Source of the DNA: Deltaproteobacteria bacterium
GTDB lineage: Bacteria > Desulfobacterota > Desulfarculia > Desulfarculales > Desulfarculaceae
DNA: 64,000 bases
Assembly (NCBI GenBank): GCA_021811275.1
Contig: JAJZPI010000003.1
Location: 1 to 64,000 of the forward strand
Direction: 5' to 3'
Each line of letters opens with the position of its first letter. Within the stretch, counting starts at the first letter, position 1. The notes under the pieces were generated by a model. That model was not told where the DNA came from. It worked only from the letters and a program-made list of their open reading frames with translations, and did no database searches. Below, piece by piece: positions 8,761-16,388 of the stretch. The position numbers and the translations under genes were made by a program.

Positions 8761-9662
8761 TGGCCGCGCCTCCTGATCTTGTGGTGCAGGTCCCTGAGCA
8801 GCCAGATGAAGCTGTGGCCCCAGAAGAAAGCCACCATTAGCCCGACCACCACCGCCATCAGAATGGTCACCGCCCGGATAACCGCCACCCGCTTAGCCTT
8901 CTCGGGCTGGTCGGCGGGCTTTTCCGGGGCCTGGGGGTGGATCACGAACTGGGCGAAGGAGGGGCCGGCCTGGGGGTGGCAACGCTGGCAGGCGGCCAAG
9001 GCGGCCTGGGGCTCCTTGAGGCTCAAGGCGGCGTGCCCGCCGTGGCAGTCGCTGCAGAAGGCGGCCTTGGCGTGGCCGAGGGCGAAGGCGGCCTGGCCGT
9101 GGTAGCCCTCCAGGTAGGTCGCCAGCTGGCGGGGGTGGCAGGAGCCGCAAACCTCGGTGGCGCGCCGTCCCACGGTCAGGCGGTCCTGGTGCGAGGCCTG
9201 GTAGTGGGGGTCATGGCAGTAGCCGCAATTGGGGGCCGGAGCCTGGCCCGAGGCCAGGGCCTTGCCCGTTTGCTCCCGGGCCGCCTTGGCGTGGGCCCCG
9301 GTCTGCATGCGCTCGAAGGCCAGGTGGTGGCACTGGGCGCAGACGGCGTAGTCAAAGGCCTGGCGCACCGGATTTTTTAGATAGGACTTGTCTTTGGGAT
9401 CGGGATGGCGCAGATCGGAGCCCGGGGCCAGGGCCTGGGTTTCCTTGGCGTGGCAGGACTGGCAGGCCAGGGTGCCGTGGGCGCCGGCGGCATAGGCCTT
9501 GAGGTCCAGGTGCCAGGACGAGCCCTGCACGCCCCATGGGGGGGGCGCAGCGAAGGGAAGGCTTTCCGTGGCCGCCGCGGCCAGGGCAGGGGCGCAGACC
9601 ACCAGGAGCGTAGCCAGGGTCCAGGCCGCGGCCTTGGCCAGGGATGATTTTCGCGCGGGCAA
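8757..9662 (-). CDS. Membrane-anchored hexaheme cytochrome c
   Basis: The 301-residue protein carries a signal peptide (to about residue 30), six CxxCH motifs (CQSCH, CAQCH, CGYCH, CGSCH, CSDCH, CQRCH) with extra His residues that could complete bis-His ligation, and a single C-terminal membrane helix at about residues 265-287. The heme domain therefore sits in the periplasm, tethered to the inner membrane. The arrangement resembles NapC/NrfH-associated or Cbc-type multiheme subunits. It is the first of four translationally coupled or closely spaced genes. Confidence 0.84.
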   Translation of the reverse strand: MPARKSSLAKAAAWTLATLLVVCAPALAAAATESLPFAAPPPWGVQGSSWHLDLKAYAAGAHGTLACQSCHAKETQALAPGSDLRHPDPKDKSYLKNPVRQAFDYAVCAQCHHLAFERMQTGAHAKAAREQTGKALASGQAPAPNCGYCHDPHYQASHQDRLTVGRRATEVCGSCHPRQLATYLEGYHGQAAFALGHAKAAFCSDCHGGHAALSLKEPQAALAACQRCHPQAGPSFAQFVIHPQAPEKPADQPEKAKRVAVIRAVTILMAVVVGLMVAFFWGHSFIWLLRDLHHKIRRRGQ

Positions 9663-9682
9663 CGCTATCCTCCTTCGCTGCC

Positions 9683-11005
9683 TCAGTGCGGCCGCGAGAT
9701 GCCGCCCCGGGGCCCGCGGGCGGCGAAGTGCAGGGTGAGCAGGCCCACGCAGGCCCGCTTGATCTGGTCGAAGAGGCGGTTGGCCTGCCCGGTGGTGTCG
9801 CGGCCCGGGTCTGGCGAATCTTCAAGGGCGCGCCGCAACCCACGCAGGCCGGCGGTGATCTCTTGCCAGCCCTCGCCCAGGGCCAGGGATTCTTCCGGCG
9901 CGAGCGGCAAGGCGGAGGCCCGCTCCAAGGCCGGCACCCGCCGCCAGGCCGCCTCCAGGAAGACCCGGAACTTGGCCGGCTCATAGACCTTGGCCCCGAT
10001 GCGCCAACGCACGGGATGGTCCTCCAGCCCGGCGGCCACGATGCGGCTGTTGCTGACCTCACGCCTCAATTGGCGGGCCAGGCCGCGCACGGCCTCGCCC
10101 GCCAGCCAGGAGGGGGGCGAGGCTGGGGGGGAGGCCGGCGGGCCGTCGGGAAGGTCGTGGGTCAGGGCTTCGGCCATCAGCCGGTTGGCCTCGGCGAAGC
10201 CGGGGTGCTCCAGATGCGGGCCGTAGAGATGTAGCCAGCCCGCGCCCAGGGGGGCGCGCAGGGCGGCGGCCCGGCCCAGCAGGGTGGCCTCGGCCAGCTC
10301 GCGGGGAGCCAAAAAGCGGGTGCGCGGGTGGAAATCGGCGTAGGTGGCCATGGCCAGGCAGGGGTCGTCGGGGAGCATGGCCGGGCCGCCGTAAAGCGGG
10401 GCCGCGAAGCGTCCGCCCCCGCTCCAGGGTCCCTCCTCCGCCGGGGCCAGCCATACCGCCTCGCGCACAGGGTGGAAGACGTGGGCGCAGCCGTAGGGGG
10501 TGCTGAACTTCTCGGCCAGCATGAGCGGCTGGGGCAGTTCCCTGGCCAGGTTGCTGATGCGGGCCTGCACGAAGTTGAAAAGGTTGAGGGGCGCTTTGGA
10601 TGAGCGCAGGCAGAGGTAGGCCCCGGCGCAGGAGCCCAGGTAGAGCCCGCCGGAGCGCACGAAGGATTCTATGGCCTCAGCGCCCTCGGGCCCCAGGGCC
10701 CCGGCCAGGGCGAAGGCGTCGCCGCCGCTGACGGCCAGGGCGTCGAGCCCGGCCAGGCCGCCGGAGGCCACGCCCTTCTCGTCCAGGAAACAAAGGTCGT
10801 CAAGCCCCAGGCGCTCGAAGGAGTCCACCATCCACAGCCAGGAATGAGATGCCCCCCCGCCGCAGTAGATACCCAGGCGAGGCCGCCGGGGGAGCGCCGC
10901 GAGGGCGCTTCCAACGACCGGCCCCGCCTGGGTGGGGGGGCTGGGTGAGGAGCCCGAGGCCGGCCGGGGGCGGGCGGGCGGGCGGGGGTCGGGGCTGGGC
11001 AGCAC
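9683..11005 (-). CDS. BPL_N (biotin-protein-ligase N-terminal, GATase1-like) domain protein
   Basis: The 440-residue protein has a class I amidotransferase-like fold at its start: RLGIYCGGGASHSW followed by the nucleophile-elbow segment GGLYLGSCAGAYLCL, matching the BPL_N family. A GTG at 11005 with AAGGA six bases upstream is the likely start, 26 bases after the AFOR-like gene; the frame continues upstream but overlaps that gene. Residues after about 260 are Ala/Pro-rich and then helical, without a known domain. BPL_N proteins have no settled function outside biotin ligase; here the gene sits between a tungstoenzyme-like gene and cytochromes. Confidence 0.7.
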   Translation of the reverse strand: MLPSPDPRPPARPRPASGSSPSPPTQAGPVVGSALAALPRRPRLGIYCGGGASHSWLWMVDSFERLGLDDLCFLDEKGVASGGLAGLDALAVSGGDAFALAGALGPEGAEAIESFVRSGGLYLGSCAGAYLCLRSSKAPLNLFNFVQARISNLARELPQPLMLAEKFSTPYGCAHVFHPVREAVWLAPAEEGPWSGGGRFAAPLYGGPAMLPDDPCLAMATYADFHPRTRFLAPRELAEATLLGRAAALRAPLGAGWLHLYGPHLEHPGFAEANRLMAEALTHDLPDGPPASPPASPPSWLAGEAVRGLARQLRREVSNSRIVAAGLEDHPVRWRIGAKVYEPAKFRVFLEAAWRRVPALERASALPLAPEESLALGEGWQEITAGLRGLRRALEDSPDPGRDTTGQANRLFDQIKRACVGLLTLHFAARGPRGGISRPH

Positions 11006-11031
11006 TTGGCTTTCCTTGCCGGGCGACGGCG

Positions 11032-12336
11032 TCAGCCCGCCAGCCCGCTCAAGACCTGCTCCAGGGTTGCGGGCGCGATGGAAAGCCCCGCGCCCACTTC
11101 GGCCAGCTCGATGAGCTTGGCCTCGTCGATCTGGGGCGACATCAGGGCGAAGACCGGGTCCAGGCCGAAGACGTAGGCCAGGGCCATGCGCCGCCGCCAC
11201 CACTCCGGCCCGCCCTGGCCGAAGTCGGCGAAGGCCGCCTTGTCCGGCGCGCAGGGGCTGAAGGGCCCGGCCGGGCCGGAGGCCGGCGCGTCGCCGGCGG
11301 ACATGAGCCCTCGCACCCCGGCGGCGTCCTTCACGCCACCGGCGGCGGCCAGCTCCGCCAGACCGGCGGCGTCCAGGCCGGCCTTGGCGCAGTCCCTGAT
11401 GATGGCGCAGGCCTCCTTGGCGTCCAGGCCCAGCTTCATCAGGCTTAAGGGCGCGTCCAGGTCGGTGAGCAGCACGCCCGGCTCGGGCGCGGCCGGCTCC
11501 TTGAGCTCCTTGGGGTCGCCTTCCAGGAAGACGAAGGTGTTGGCGGCAAACGGGGTGTTGAAGCCGGCCCGGTGACGGTGGGCCAGGGGGGCCAGCCAGG
11601 CGGCGAAGTCCGCTTCGCCCAGGCCGGCGGCCAGGTCCATGAGCCCCTTCTTGCCGGCCCAGCCTCCGCTTTTCAGCTCGCCCAACAGCCCCACGCAGGC
11701 GGCGACGTAGGCCTCGGGGTCGTTGATCTCGATCAGCCCCATGCCGCGCAGCGCTACGAGCTTGACGTTCTTGGCGGCCAGGGCCGAGCCCAGGCCGAAG
11801 CGGTCGCCGCTGGCCCAGAAGTTGATCATGACCTGACCCAGGGGTGAGCCGGCCACCGCGGCGGGCCCGGCCACCAGGGTCTGGATCAACTCGTCGCCCA
11901 TGGCCTTGCGGACTTCCTGGGTCGCGGTCCAGACATCGGCGTTCCATATCTCGGCGGCGGGCTCGATGTCGGCGATGCCGTCGTGGACCCAGAGGTAGAC
12001 CGGCTCGGCGGAACGGCCCTTGATCACGATGTAGTCGAAGCCGGAGTACTTGATCTCCAGGCCGGCGTATAGGGTCAAGGGCGCATGGGCCAGGGCCCCG
12101 GTGCGCGGGCTCTTGCCGCTGATGAGTCCCAGGGAGGAGCCGGACAGGAGGGTGCCGGTCAACAGGCCGGCTCCCAGCACCAGGGGGTCGCCCTCCTCGT
12201 GCTCGGCGTAGAGGGCTTGGGCCACGGCCGCGCCGCCGATGCGGCTGTTCAAAAGCTCTTCGGACAGGGGCAGTTCCTCGACGCTGCCAGTGGCCAGGTC
12301 GATGACCGCTATTTTATCGGAGGCCAGGTATGGCAT
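11032..12336 (-). CDS. Shortened aldehyde:ferredoxin oxidoreductase (AFOR) family protein
   Basis: Residues 1-210 match the AFOR N-terminal pterin-binding domain (GGAAVAQALY, GLLTGTLLSGSSLGL, LEIKYSGFDYIVIKG, GSALAAKNVKLVALRG). At 434 residues it is well short of the roughly 600 of true AFORs, and the CxxCxxxC motif that holds the [4Fe-4S] cluster is absent: the only Cys residues are scattered singles. It may still bind a tungsto- or molybdopterin and receive its Fe-S function from the two-cluster ferredoxin encoded 16 bases upstream, or be a non-catalytic relative. The start ATG follows a GAGGGAGGAG ribosome site. Confidence 0.72.
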   Translation of the reverse strand: MPYLASDKIAVIDLATGSVEELPLSEELLNSRIGGAAVAQALYAEHEEGDPLVLGAGLLTGTLLSGSSLGLISGKSPRTGALAHAPLTLYAGLEIKYSGFDYIVIKGRSAEPVYLWVHDGIADIEPAAEIWNADVWTATQEVRKAMGDELIQTLVAGPAAVAGSPLGQVMINFWASGDRFGLGSALAAKNVKLVALRGMGLIEINDPEAYVAACVGLLGELKSGGWAGKKGLMDLAAGLGEADFAAWLAPLAHRHRAGFNTPFAANTFVFLEGDPKELKEPAAPEPGVLLTDLDAPLSLMKLGLDAKEACAIIRDCAKAGLDAAGLAELAAAGGVKDAAGVRGLMSAGDAPASGPAGPFSPCAPDKAAFADFGQGGPEWWRRRMALAYVFGLDPVFALMSPQIDEAKLIELAEVGAGLSIAPATLEQVLSGLAG

Positions 12337-12352
12337 TTTGCAGCTCCTCCCT

Positions 12353-12706
12353 CTAACCCTGGTAGATGGCGTCGACCGGGCAGACCGTCTGGCATAGCGG
12401 ACCGCCCTCGCGGTCGGCGCAGAGGTCGCAGGGCTCGCGCAGCAGCATGGGCTTGGCCGAGGCGTCCGCTTCGCCTTGGTCCTCCTCCACGGCCCCGATG
12501 CGCTTGACCTCCAGGCCCTCGGGGCGGGCGATGACCAGGGTGTCCTCCTCCTTGAGCACTACGCCGAAGTAGTCCTTCAGCTCACGGGCGCGGTAGGCGA
12601 TGATGCAGGCCGAGAGCAGGGCGAAGGCGTCGTCGCGGTGGTAGCCGCAGGCCAGCTCGCAGGCCATGCAGGCCGTGCATTTGCCGGGGTCGATCTTGAT
12701 TCCCAT
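12353..12706 (-). CDS. Two-cluster ferredoxin-like electron-transfer subunit
   Basis: The 117-residue protein begins MGIKIDPGKCTACMACELAC, the first [4Fe-4S] motif (CxxCxxCxxxC), and ends with CDLCADREGGPLCQTVCP, the second, as in AorB/HycB-like subunits. The ATG at 12706 is chosen because a longer in-frame version lacks conserved sequence. It is the first gene of the minus-strand redox run and is followed by the AFOR-like gene, its probable partner. Confidence 0.8.
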   Translation of the reverse strand: MGIKIDPGKCTACMACELACGYHRDDAFALLSACIIAYRARELKDYFGVVLKEEDTLVIARPEGLEVKRIGAVEEDQGEADASAKPMLLREPCDLCADREGGPLCQTVCPVDAIYQG

Positions 12707-12813
12707 GGCAAGCCTCGGTTGGGGTGTGGTGATCGGCGTCTTGGCCACCCCGGCCGGATCAGGAGGGGAGAGAGCGCGAGCAAGGGGGTGGGGCCTTATC
12801 CAGACCACGCCAT

Positions 12814-12842
12814 TTTAAACATAGAGTTTCCGGCGAAGTCAA
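12814..12842 (-). promoter_or_regulatory. Candidate promoter of the ferredoxin/AFOR/cytochrome run
   Basis: On the minus strand TTGACT (12842-12837) and TTTAAA (12819-12814) are 17 bases apart, a plausible sigma70-type pair. It lies about 110 bases upstream of the ferredoxin ATG in the AT-rich divergent region. Confidence 0.45.
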
Positions 12843-13064
12843 ATAAAAAGTATAAATAATATAATCGTTCACGGAATTGGGCGAAACGTGTTTATCAGCA
12901 ATGTTTACCTAGTGATTTTTTGTGCAGTATAACGGCCTTAAATTATTAACAATAAATATATACCTCGGGTAACGTGTGTTTCGATACCCGCGAGTGGTGC
13001 AGATCGCCGGCTGTTGACGGCCAAAAAACGCCTGAGCCAACGTTTAAAAATCATAATATTTGCC

Positions 13065-13094
13065 TTGACAGCCGCCCCGCCCCCAGCTTATAAA
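13065..13094 (+). promoter_or_regulatory. Strong sigma70-type promoter for the GntR gene
   Basis: TTGACA at 13065-13070 and TATAAA at 13089-13094 are separated by 18 bases. The hexamers are near consensus and lie about 95 bases upstream of the regulator ATG at 13189. Confidence 0.65.
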
Positions 13095-13188
13095 AGATCG
13101 CATAGCACCCTCAAAGGCATCAGCTTCCTTCCTTTTAGTTCGTGCTCGACCCGAGGGAACCCTTTGCCCGGGAGACCATCTGGCCGCC

Positions 13189-14094
13189 ATGTTTGAGACC
13201 GCTAGCAAAAACGAAAAGGTCTCCGACCGCATCATCGAGCAGATCCGCGACGCCGTGCTCTCCGGCCGTCTAAAGCCCGGCGACCGCCTGGCCTCGGAAA
13301 AAGAACTGATCCTGGAATTCGGGGTGAGTAAGGCCACCATGCGCGAGGCCCTGCGCGTTCTGGAGGTGCTGGGCCTGGTGGAGATCAGGAAGGGCATCCA
13401 GGGAGGGGTCTTCATCGCCGAGGTGGACATGCGGACCACCATCCACAGCATGATGAACTTCCTCCACTTCAAGTCGGTGAGCGTGCGCGACATCACCATG
13501 CTGCGTTTCATGATGGAGCCCTCGGTGGCCTACCTGGCCGCCCAGCGTCTGGGGCGGGAGGACGCCCTGCGCATCGAGCAGATGATCGAAAAGGGCGAGG
13601 AGTACGATGCCGACGCCCCGGACGGCGACATAGGTTTCCACCGCTACCTGGCCCGGCTGACCGACAATCCCTTCCTCATCCTGATCATGGACTACATCGA
13701 GAACATGCTTCGGGATCTGAAGAGCCACCTCAAGCTGGGCGCCGATTTCCACGAGCACGTGCGGGAGTTCCACCGCGAGATCCTGGAATACCTGAAGCAG
13801 GGCGACTGCCTGGGGGCCTGCCGGGCCGTGACCAACGACCTGCTCTGGGTGGGCGACTACCTGGCCGAGCAAACCGGCACCCCCCGCTTCGACCCCGCCG
13901 TCATGGGCTACGACGAGCGCATGCGCAAGTCCCTGGTGGTCGGCGCCGGCTCCCCGCCCCCGGCCGGACTGGAATTGAACCAGGCCCTGGCCCAAGGCGG
14001 GCTTTTGCTCCGGCAGGTCGGCTCCGGCGATATTTATATGATAGTGCCCCACGACAAGGAGAAAGACCGGCCCGCGCCCCCGGCGGAGCCATGA
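13189..14094 (+). CDS. GntR-family regulator, FadR/FCD subclass
   Basis: Residues 8-80 form the winged-helix domain (VSDRIIEQIRDAVLSGRLKPG, LASEKELILEFGVSKATMREAL), and residues 100-235 fit the FCD ligand-binding domain, which in this subclass binds organic acids through metal-coordinating His/Asp. At 301 residues it has about 60 more C-terminal residues than typical members. As first gene of the plus-strand run it is the natural local regulator of the MmsA-type, flavoprotein, LIV and methyltransferase genes, and possibly of the divergent redox run. Confidence 0.83.
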   Translation: MFETASKNEKVSDRIIEQIRDAVLSGRLKPGDRLASEKELILEFGVSKATMREALRVLEVLGLVEIRKGIQGGVFIAEVDMRTTIHSMMNFLHFKSVSVRDITMLRFMMEPSVAYLAAQRLGREDALRIEQMIEKGEEYDADAPDGDIGFHRYLARLTDNPFLILIMDYIENMLRDLKSHLKLGADFHEHVREFHREILEYLKQGDCLGACRAVTNDLLWVGDYLAEQTGTPRFDPAVMGYDERMRKSLVVGAGSPPPAGLELNQALAQGGLLLRQVGSGDIYMIVPHDKEKDRPAPPAEP

Positions 14095-14217
14095 GACGCG
14101 CCCTGAACCGCGCCGCCGGCCATGCCTCACGCGCGGAGGCCTGATAATCGGAGAGTGCGCAGGGCCGCAAGGCCGCGCAACCCAAAAGCGAGACGAAGCA
14201 CCCAAGGAGTTCGGAAA

Positions 14218-15828
14218 ATGAGCGATAGCCCAAAGGATAGATATTTTTTCGAGGACCCGAGCCTGGCCGCCGACCCCATAAGCGGCAAGCCGCCGGTGAA
14301 GCTCAAGTACCACGCGGGGGGCCAGTGGAAGACCTCCCAGACCGCCAAGTACATGCCCTGCTACAACGCCTCCACCGGCGCGGTGATCGCCCTGGCCCCC
14401 CAGTGCTCCAGGGACGAGGTGGAAGAGGCCATCCAGGCTGCGGTGGCGGCCTTCCCCAAATGGTCCACCACCCCGGTCTCCAAGCGGGTGCAGGTGCTGT
14501 TCAGGATGAAGCAGCTCTTGGACGAGCATCTGGATGAACTGACCGTGCTTTTGGCCACGGAGAACGGAAAAAAATACGACGAGGCCATGGGCGACATCTT
14601 GAAGGTCACCGAGGTGGTGGAGTTCGCCTGCGGCGCGCCGCACCTGATGAAGGGCGAGTCTCTGATGCAGGTGTCGACCGGTTATGACACCGTCCTTTAT
14701 CGCGAGCCGGTGGGCGTATTCGCCGGCATACCGCCCTGGAACTTCCCGGCCATGATCCCCCACGGCTGGATGACTCCCATCTGCATCGCCACCGGTAACT
14801 GCATGGTCCTCAAGGCCGCCAGTTTCGTGCCCCAGTCGGCCATGCGGGTCATGGAGCTCTGGAAGGAGGCCGGCATCCCCGACGGCGTGATCAACGTGGT
14901 CACCGCCGGCCGTAGCGAGGCCGAGATATTCCTGAGCCACCCGGACATCAAGGGCGTCACCTTCGTGGGCTCAACCAAGGTGGGCCTGCACATCTACACC
15001 ACCGCCGCCGCCAACGGCAAGCGCGTGCAGGCCCTCTGCGAGGCCAAGAACCACGCCCTGGTGCTCAAGGACTGCAAGCTGGAGCGCACCGCCGCCGGCA
15101 TCATCAACGCCTTCTGCGGCTGCGCCGGCGAGCGCTGCATGGCCCTGCCCACGGTGGTGGTCGAGGAGGCCATCGCCGACCAGCTGGTGGAGCTGCTCAA
15201 GAAAAACGCTCTGGAGGTCAACCTGGGCCCGGCCTGGGAAAAGAAAACCGGCATGGGCCCGGTGGTCAACGAGGGTCACAAGGCCTTCGTGGAGAGCTGG
15301 ATCGCCAAGGGCATTGAGGAAGGCGCCAAGGTGGTCCTGGACGGCCGCAACCCCAAGGTGCCGGCCGGCTGCGAGAAGGGCTTCTTCATCGGCCCCACCA
15401 TCCTGGATCACATAACCGAGGACATGTCCGTGGGCCGCGAGGAGGTCTTCGGCCCGGTGCTGTGCATCAAGAGGGTCAAGAATTTCGAGGAAGGCCTGAC
15501 CATCATGAACAACAGCCGCTTCGCCAACGGCTCGGTGATCTACACCCAGAACGGCTACTACGCCCGTCAGTTCGCTCACCGCACCCACGCCGGCATGGTG
15601 GGCGTCAACGTGGGCATCCCGGTGCCCCTGGGAATTTTCGGCTTCACCGGCCACAAGCAGTCCTTCTTCGGCGACCTGCACGTGATGGGCAAGGACGGCT
15701 TCGCCTTCTTCACCGAGAGCAAGAACGTCACCAGCACCTGGTTCCCGGAGGAAGGCAAGACCTCGGCCAAGGTGGACACCTGGGACGGGACCATCACCTC
15801 GTTGCCCAAGGAATGCTGTCGCGATTAA
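14218..15828 (+). CDS. MmsA-type (methylmalonate-semialdehyde-like) CoA-acylating aldehyde dehydrogenase
   Basis: The 536-residue enzyme belongs to the aldehyde dehydrogenase superfamily. IPPWNFPAMIPHGWMTPIC and the C-terminal GVNVGIPVPLGIFGFTG plus SFFGDLHVMGKDG stretches are hallmarks of the MmsA branch, which oxidises (methyl)malonate semialdehyde to acyl-CoA with NAD. The nucleophile lies in GERCMALP. The expected GG of the oxyanion region (usually NHGV) is here KNHALVL. The ATG at 14218 has AAGGAG eight bases upstream. The protein is somewhat longer than typical (about 490-500), with an N-terminal extension. Related semialdehydes are possible substrates. Confidence 0.8.
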   Translation: MSDSPKDRYFFEDPSLAADPISGKPPVKLKYHAGGQWKTSQTAKYMPCYNASTGAVIALAPQCSRDEVEEAIQAAVAAFPKWSTTPVSKRVQVLFRMKQLLDEHLDELTVLLATENGKKYDEAMGDILKVTEVVEFACGAPHLMKGESLMQVSTGYDTVLYREPVGVFAGIPPWNFPAMIPHGWMTPICIATGNCMVLKAASFVPQSAMRVMELWKEAGIPDGVINVVTAGRSEAEIFLSHPDIKGVTFVGSTKVGLHIYTTAAANGKRVQALCEAKNHALVLKDCKLERTAAGIINAFCGCAGERCMALPTVVVEEAIADQLVELLKKNALEVNLGPAWEKKTGMGPVVNEGHKAFVESWIAKGIEEGAKVVLDGRNPKVPAGCEKGFFIGPTILDHITEDMSVGREEVFGPVLCIKRVKNFEEGLTIMNNSRFANGSVIYTQNGYYARQFAHRTHAGMVGVNVGIPVPLGIFGFTGHKQSFFGDLHVMGKDGFAFFTESKNVTSTWFPEEGKTSAKVDTWDGTITSLPKECCRD

Positions 15829-15837
15829 TCGCCAAAG

Positions 15838-15868
15838 CCGGCCCGGCGACGTGAAGCCGCCGGGCCGG
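15838..15868 (+). terminator. Hairpin after the aldehyde dehydrogenase gene
   Basis: CCGGCCCGGC (15838-15847) pairs with GCCGGGCCGG (15859-15868) across an 11-base loop. No T-run follows, so it may act as an mRNA 3' stabiliser rather than a true terminator. Confidence 0.45.
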
Positions 15869-15941
15869 ACAAGGCTTGTCACGCACGTGCGGAGGGTGGG
15901 ATACGGCCAGTGCCATCGGCTAGAGGCCATAGCGAGCGAAC

Positions 15942-15978
15942 CGGGGCGGGGAAGCAAACCCCGAGACCAAGCGCCCCG
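15942..15978 (+). ncRNA. Compound stem-loop, candidate cis-regulatory RNA
   Basis: CGGGGCG (15942-15948) pairs with CGCCCCG (15972-15978), enclosing a second stem GGGG/CCCC (15948-15951 with 15959-15962) capped by AAGCAAA and a 9-base internal loop GAGACCAAG. No known riboswitch family was recognised. Confidence 0.3.
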
Positions 15979-16251
15979 TCGCCCAGGCTGCTCAATCACG
16001 ATAGCCGCCTCCCTCTTCCTCTTCGCATCCAAGCGCTATTTGGCACAATCTCTCCCCGCTCCTCACGCTCCCCTCTCATTCTCCCCGCTGCGCATCCTCA
16101 CTCTGAGCCTCACGCGCCATCTGCTCTCGCTTACGCCGCACCAAGTAATGAAGCATGTCCCCCGGGTCCGCGCCTAGCCGCGCCGTCCCTGGATATGAGG
16201 CCGAAGTCCCAGACTCCCGACCGGGGAGGCTGGGCCGGTCCAGAGCAGCAG

Positions 16252-16287
16252 CAGGGCTAACCGCCAGCGGTTAGGCCCTGTTTTTTT
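16252..16287 (+). terminator. Intrinsic terminator in the leader of the flavoprotein operon
   Basis: CAGGGC-TAACCG (16252-16263) pairs with CGGTTA and GCCCTG (16268-16280, one bulged G), followed by seven T. It is the strongest T-tailed hairpin in this part of the window. Placed about 100 bases before the next ATG it could end upstream transcripts or act as an attenuator. Confidence 0.65.
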
Positions 16288-16388
16288 GCCGGAAGCGCCC
16301 CGCCCAGGGCCCGCGCCTCCGCCTGGCCGGCGGCGGACGGGCCGGGACGCCCCGAATGGTGTCTGCCGCAAGGAGGAAGGATTTAGAT

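Larger units (their letters stand above)
12707..13188. other. AT-rich divergent intergenic region, no gene
   Basis: These 482 bases separate the minus-strand redox run from the plus-strand GntR regulon. The middle (about 12810-13060) is strikingly AT-rich against the high-GC surroundings and holds candidate promoters on both strands. No convincing coding sequence or clear palindromic TGGT-N-ACCA FadR-like operator was found by eye. Confidence 0.7.
15829..16388 (+). other. 560-base leader/intergenic region with RNA-like structure, no clear gene
   Basis: Reading frames here are pyrimidine-rich and do not resemble any protein. The region holds three hairpin features in order: one right after the dehydrogenase gene, one compound stem at 15942-15978, and a T-tailed terminator at 16252-16287, about 100 bases before the flavoprotein ATG. 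This layout would suit a regulated leader of the downstream operon. Confidence 0.55.

Noticed and set aside
9683-11947. A single 754-residue protein on the minus strand
   Set aside because: Its first 300 residues lie out of frame over the AFOR-like gene and are low-complexity Gly/Arg/Ala. The conserved BPL_N domain begins only after 11005.
13270-14940. Long antisense reading frames (for example 556 residues opposite the GntR and dehydrogenase genes)
   Set aside because: High GC content leaves antisense frames open. These are His/Gly/Val-rich and match no family; the same holds opposite polA, the PEP-synthase-like gene and the LIV genes.
15900-16290. Cobalamin riboswitch in the leader before the flavoprotein gene
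   Set aside because: It was attractive because of the cobamide system downstream, but I could not find a convincing B12 box (AGYCMGGAGACCKGCC) or the conserved GCCACTG core. It is kept only as an unclassified structured leader.
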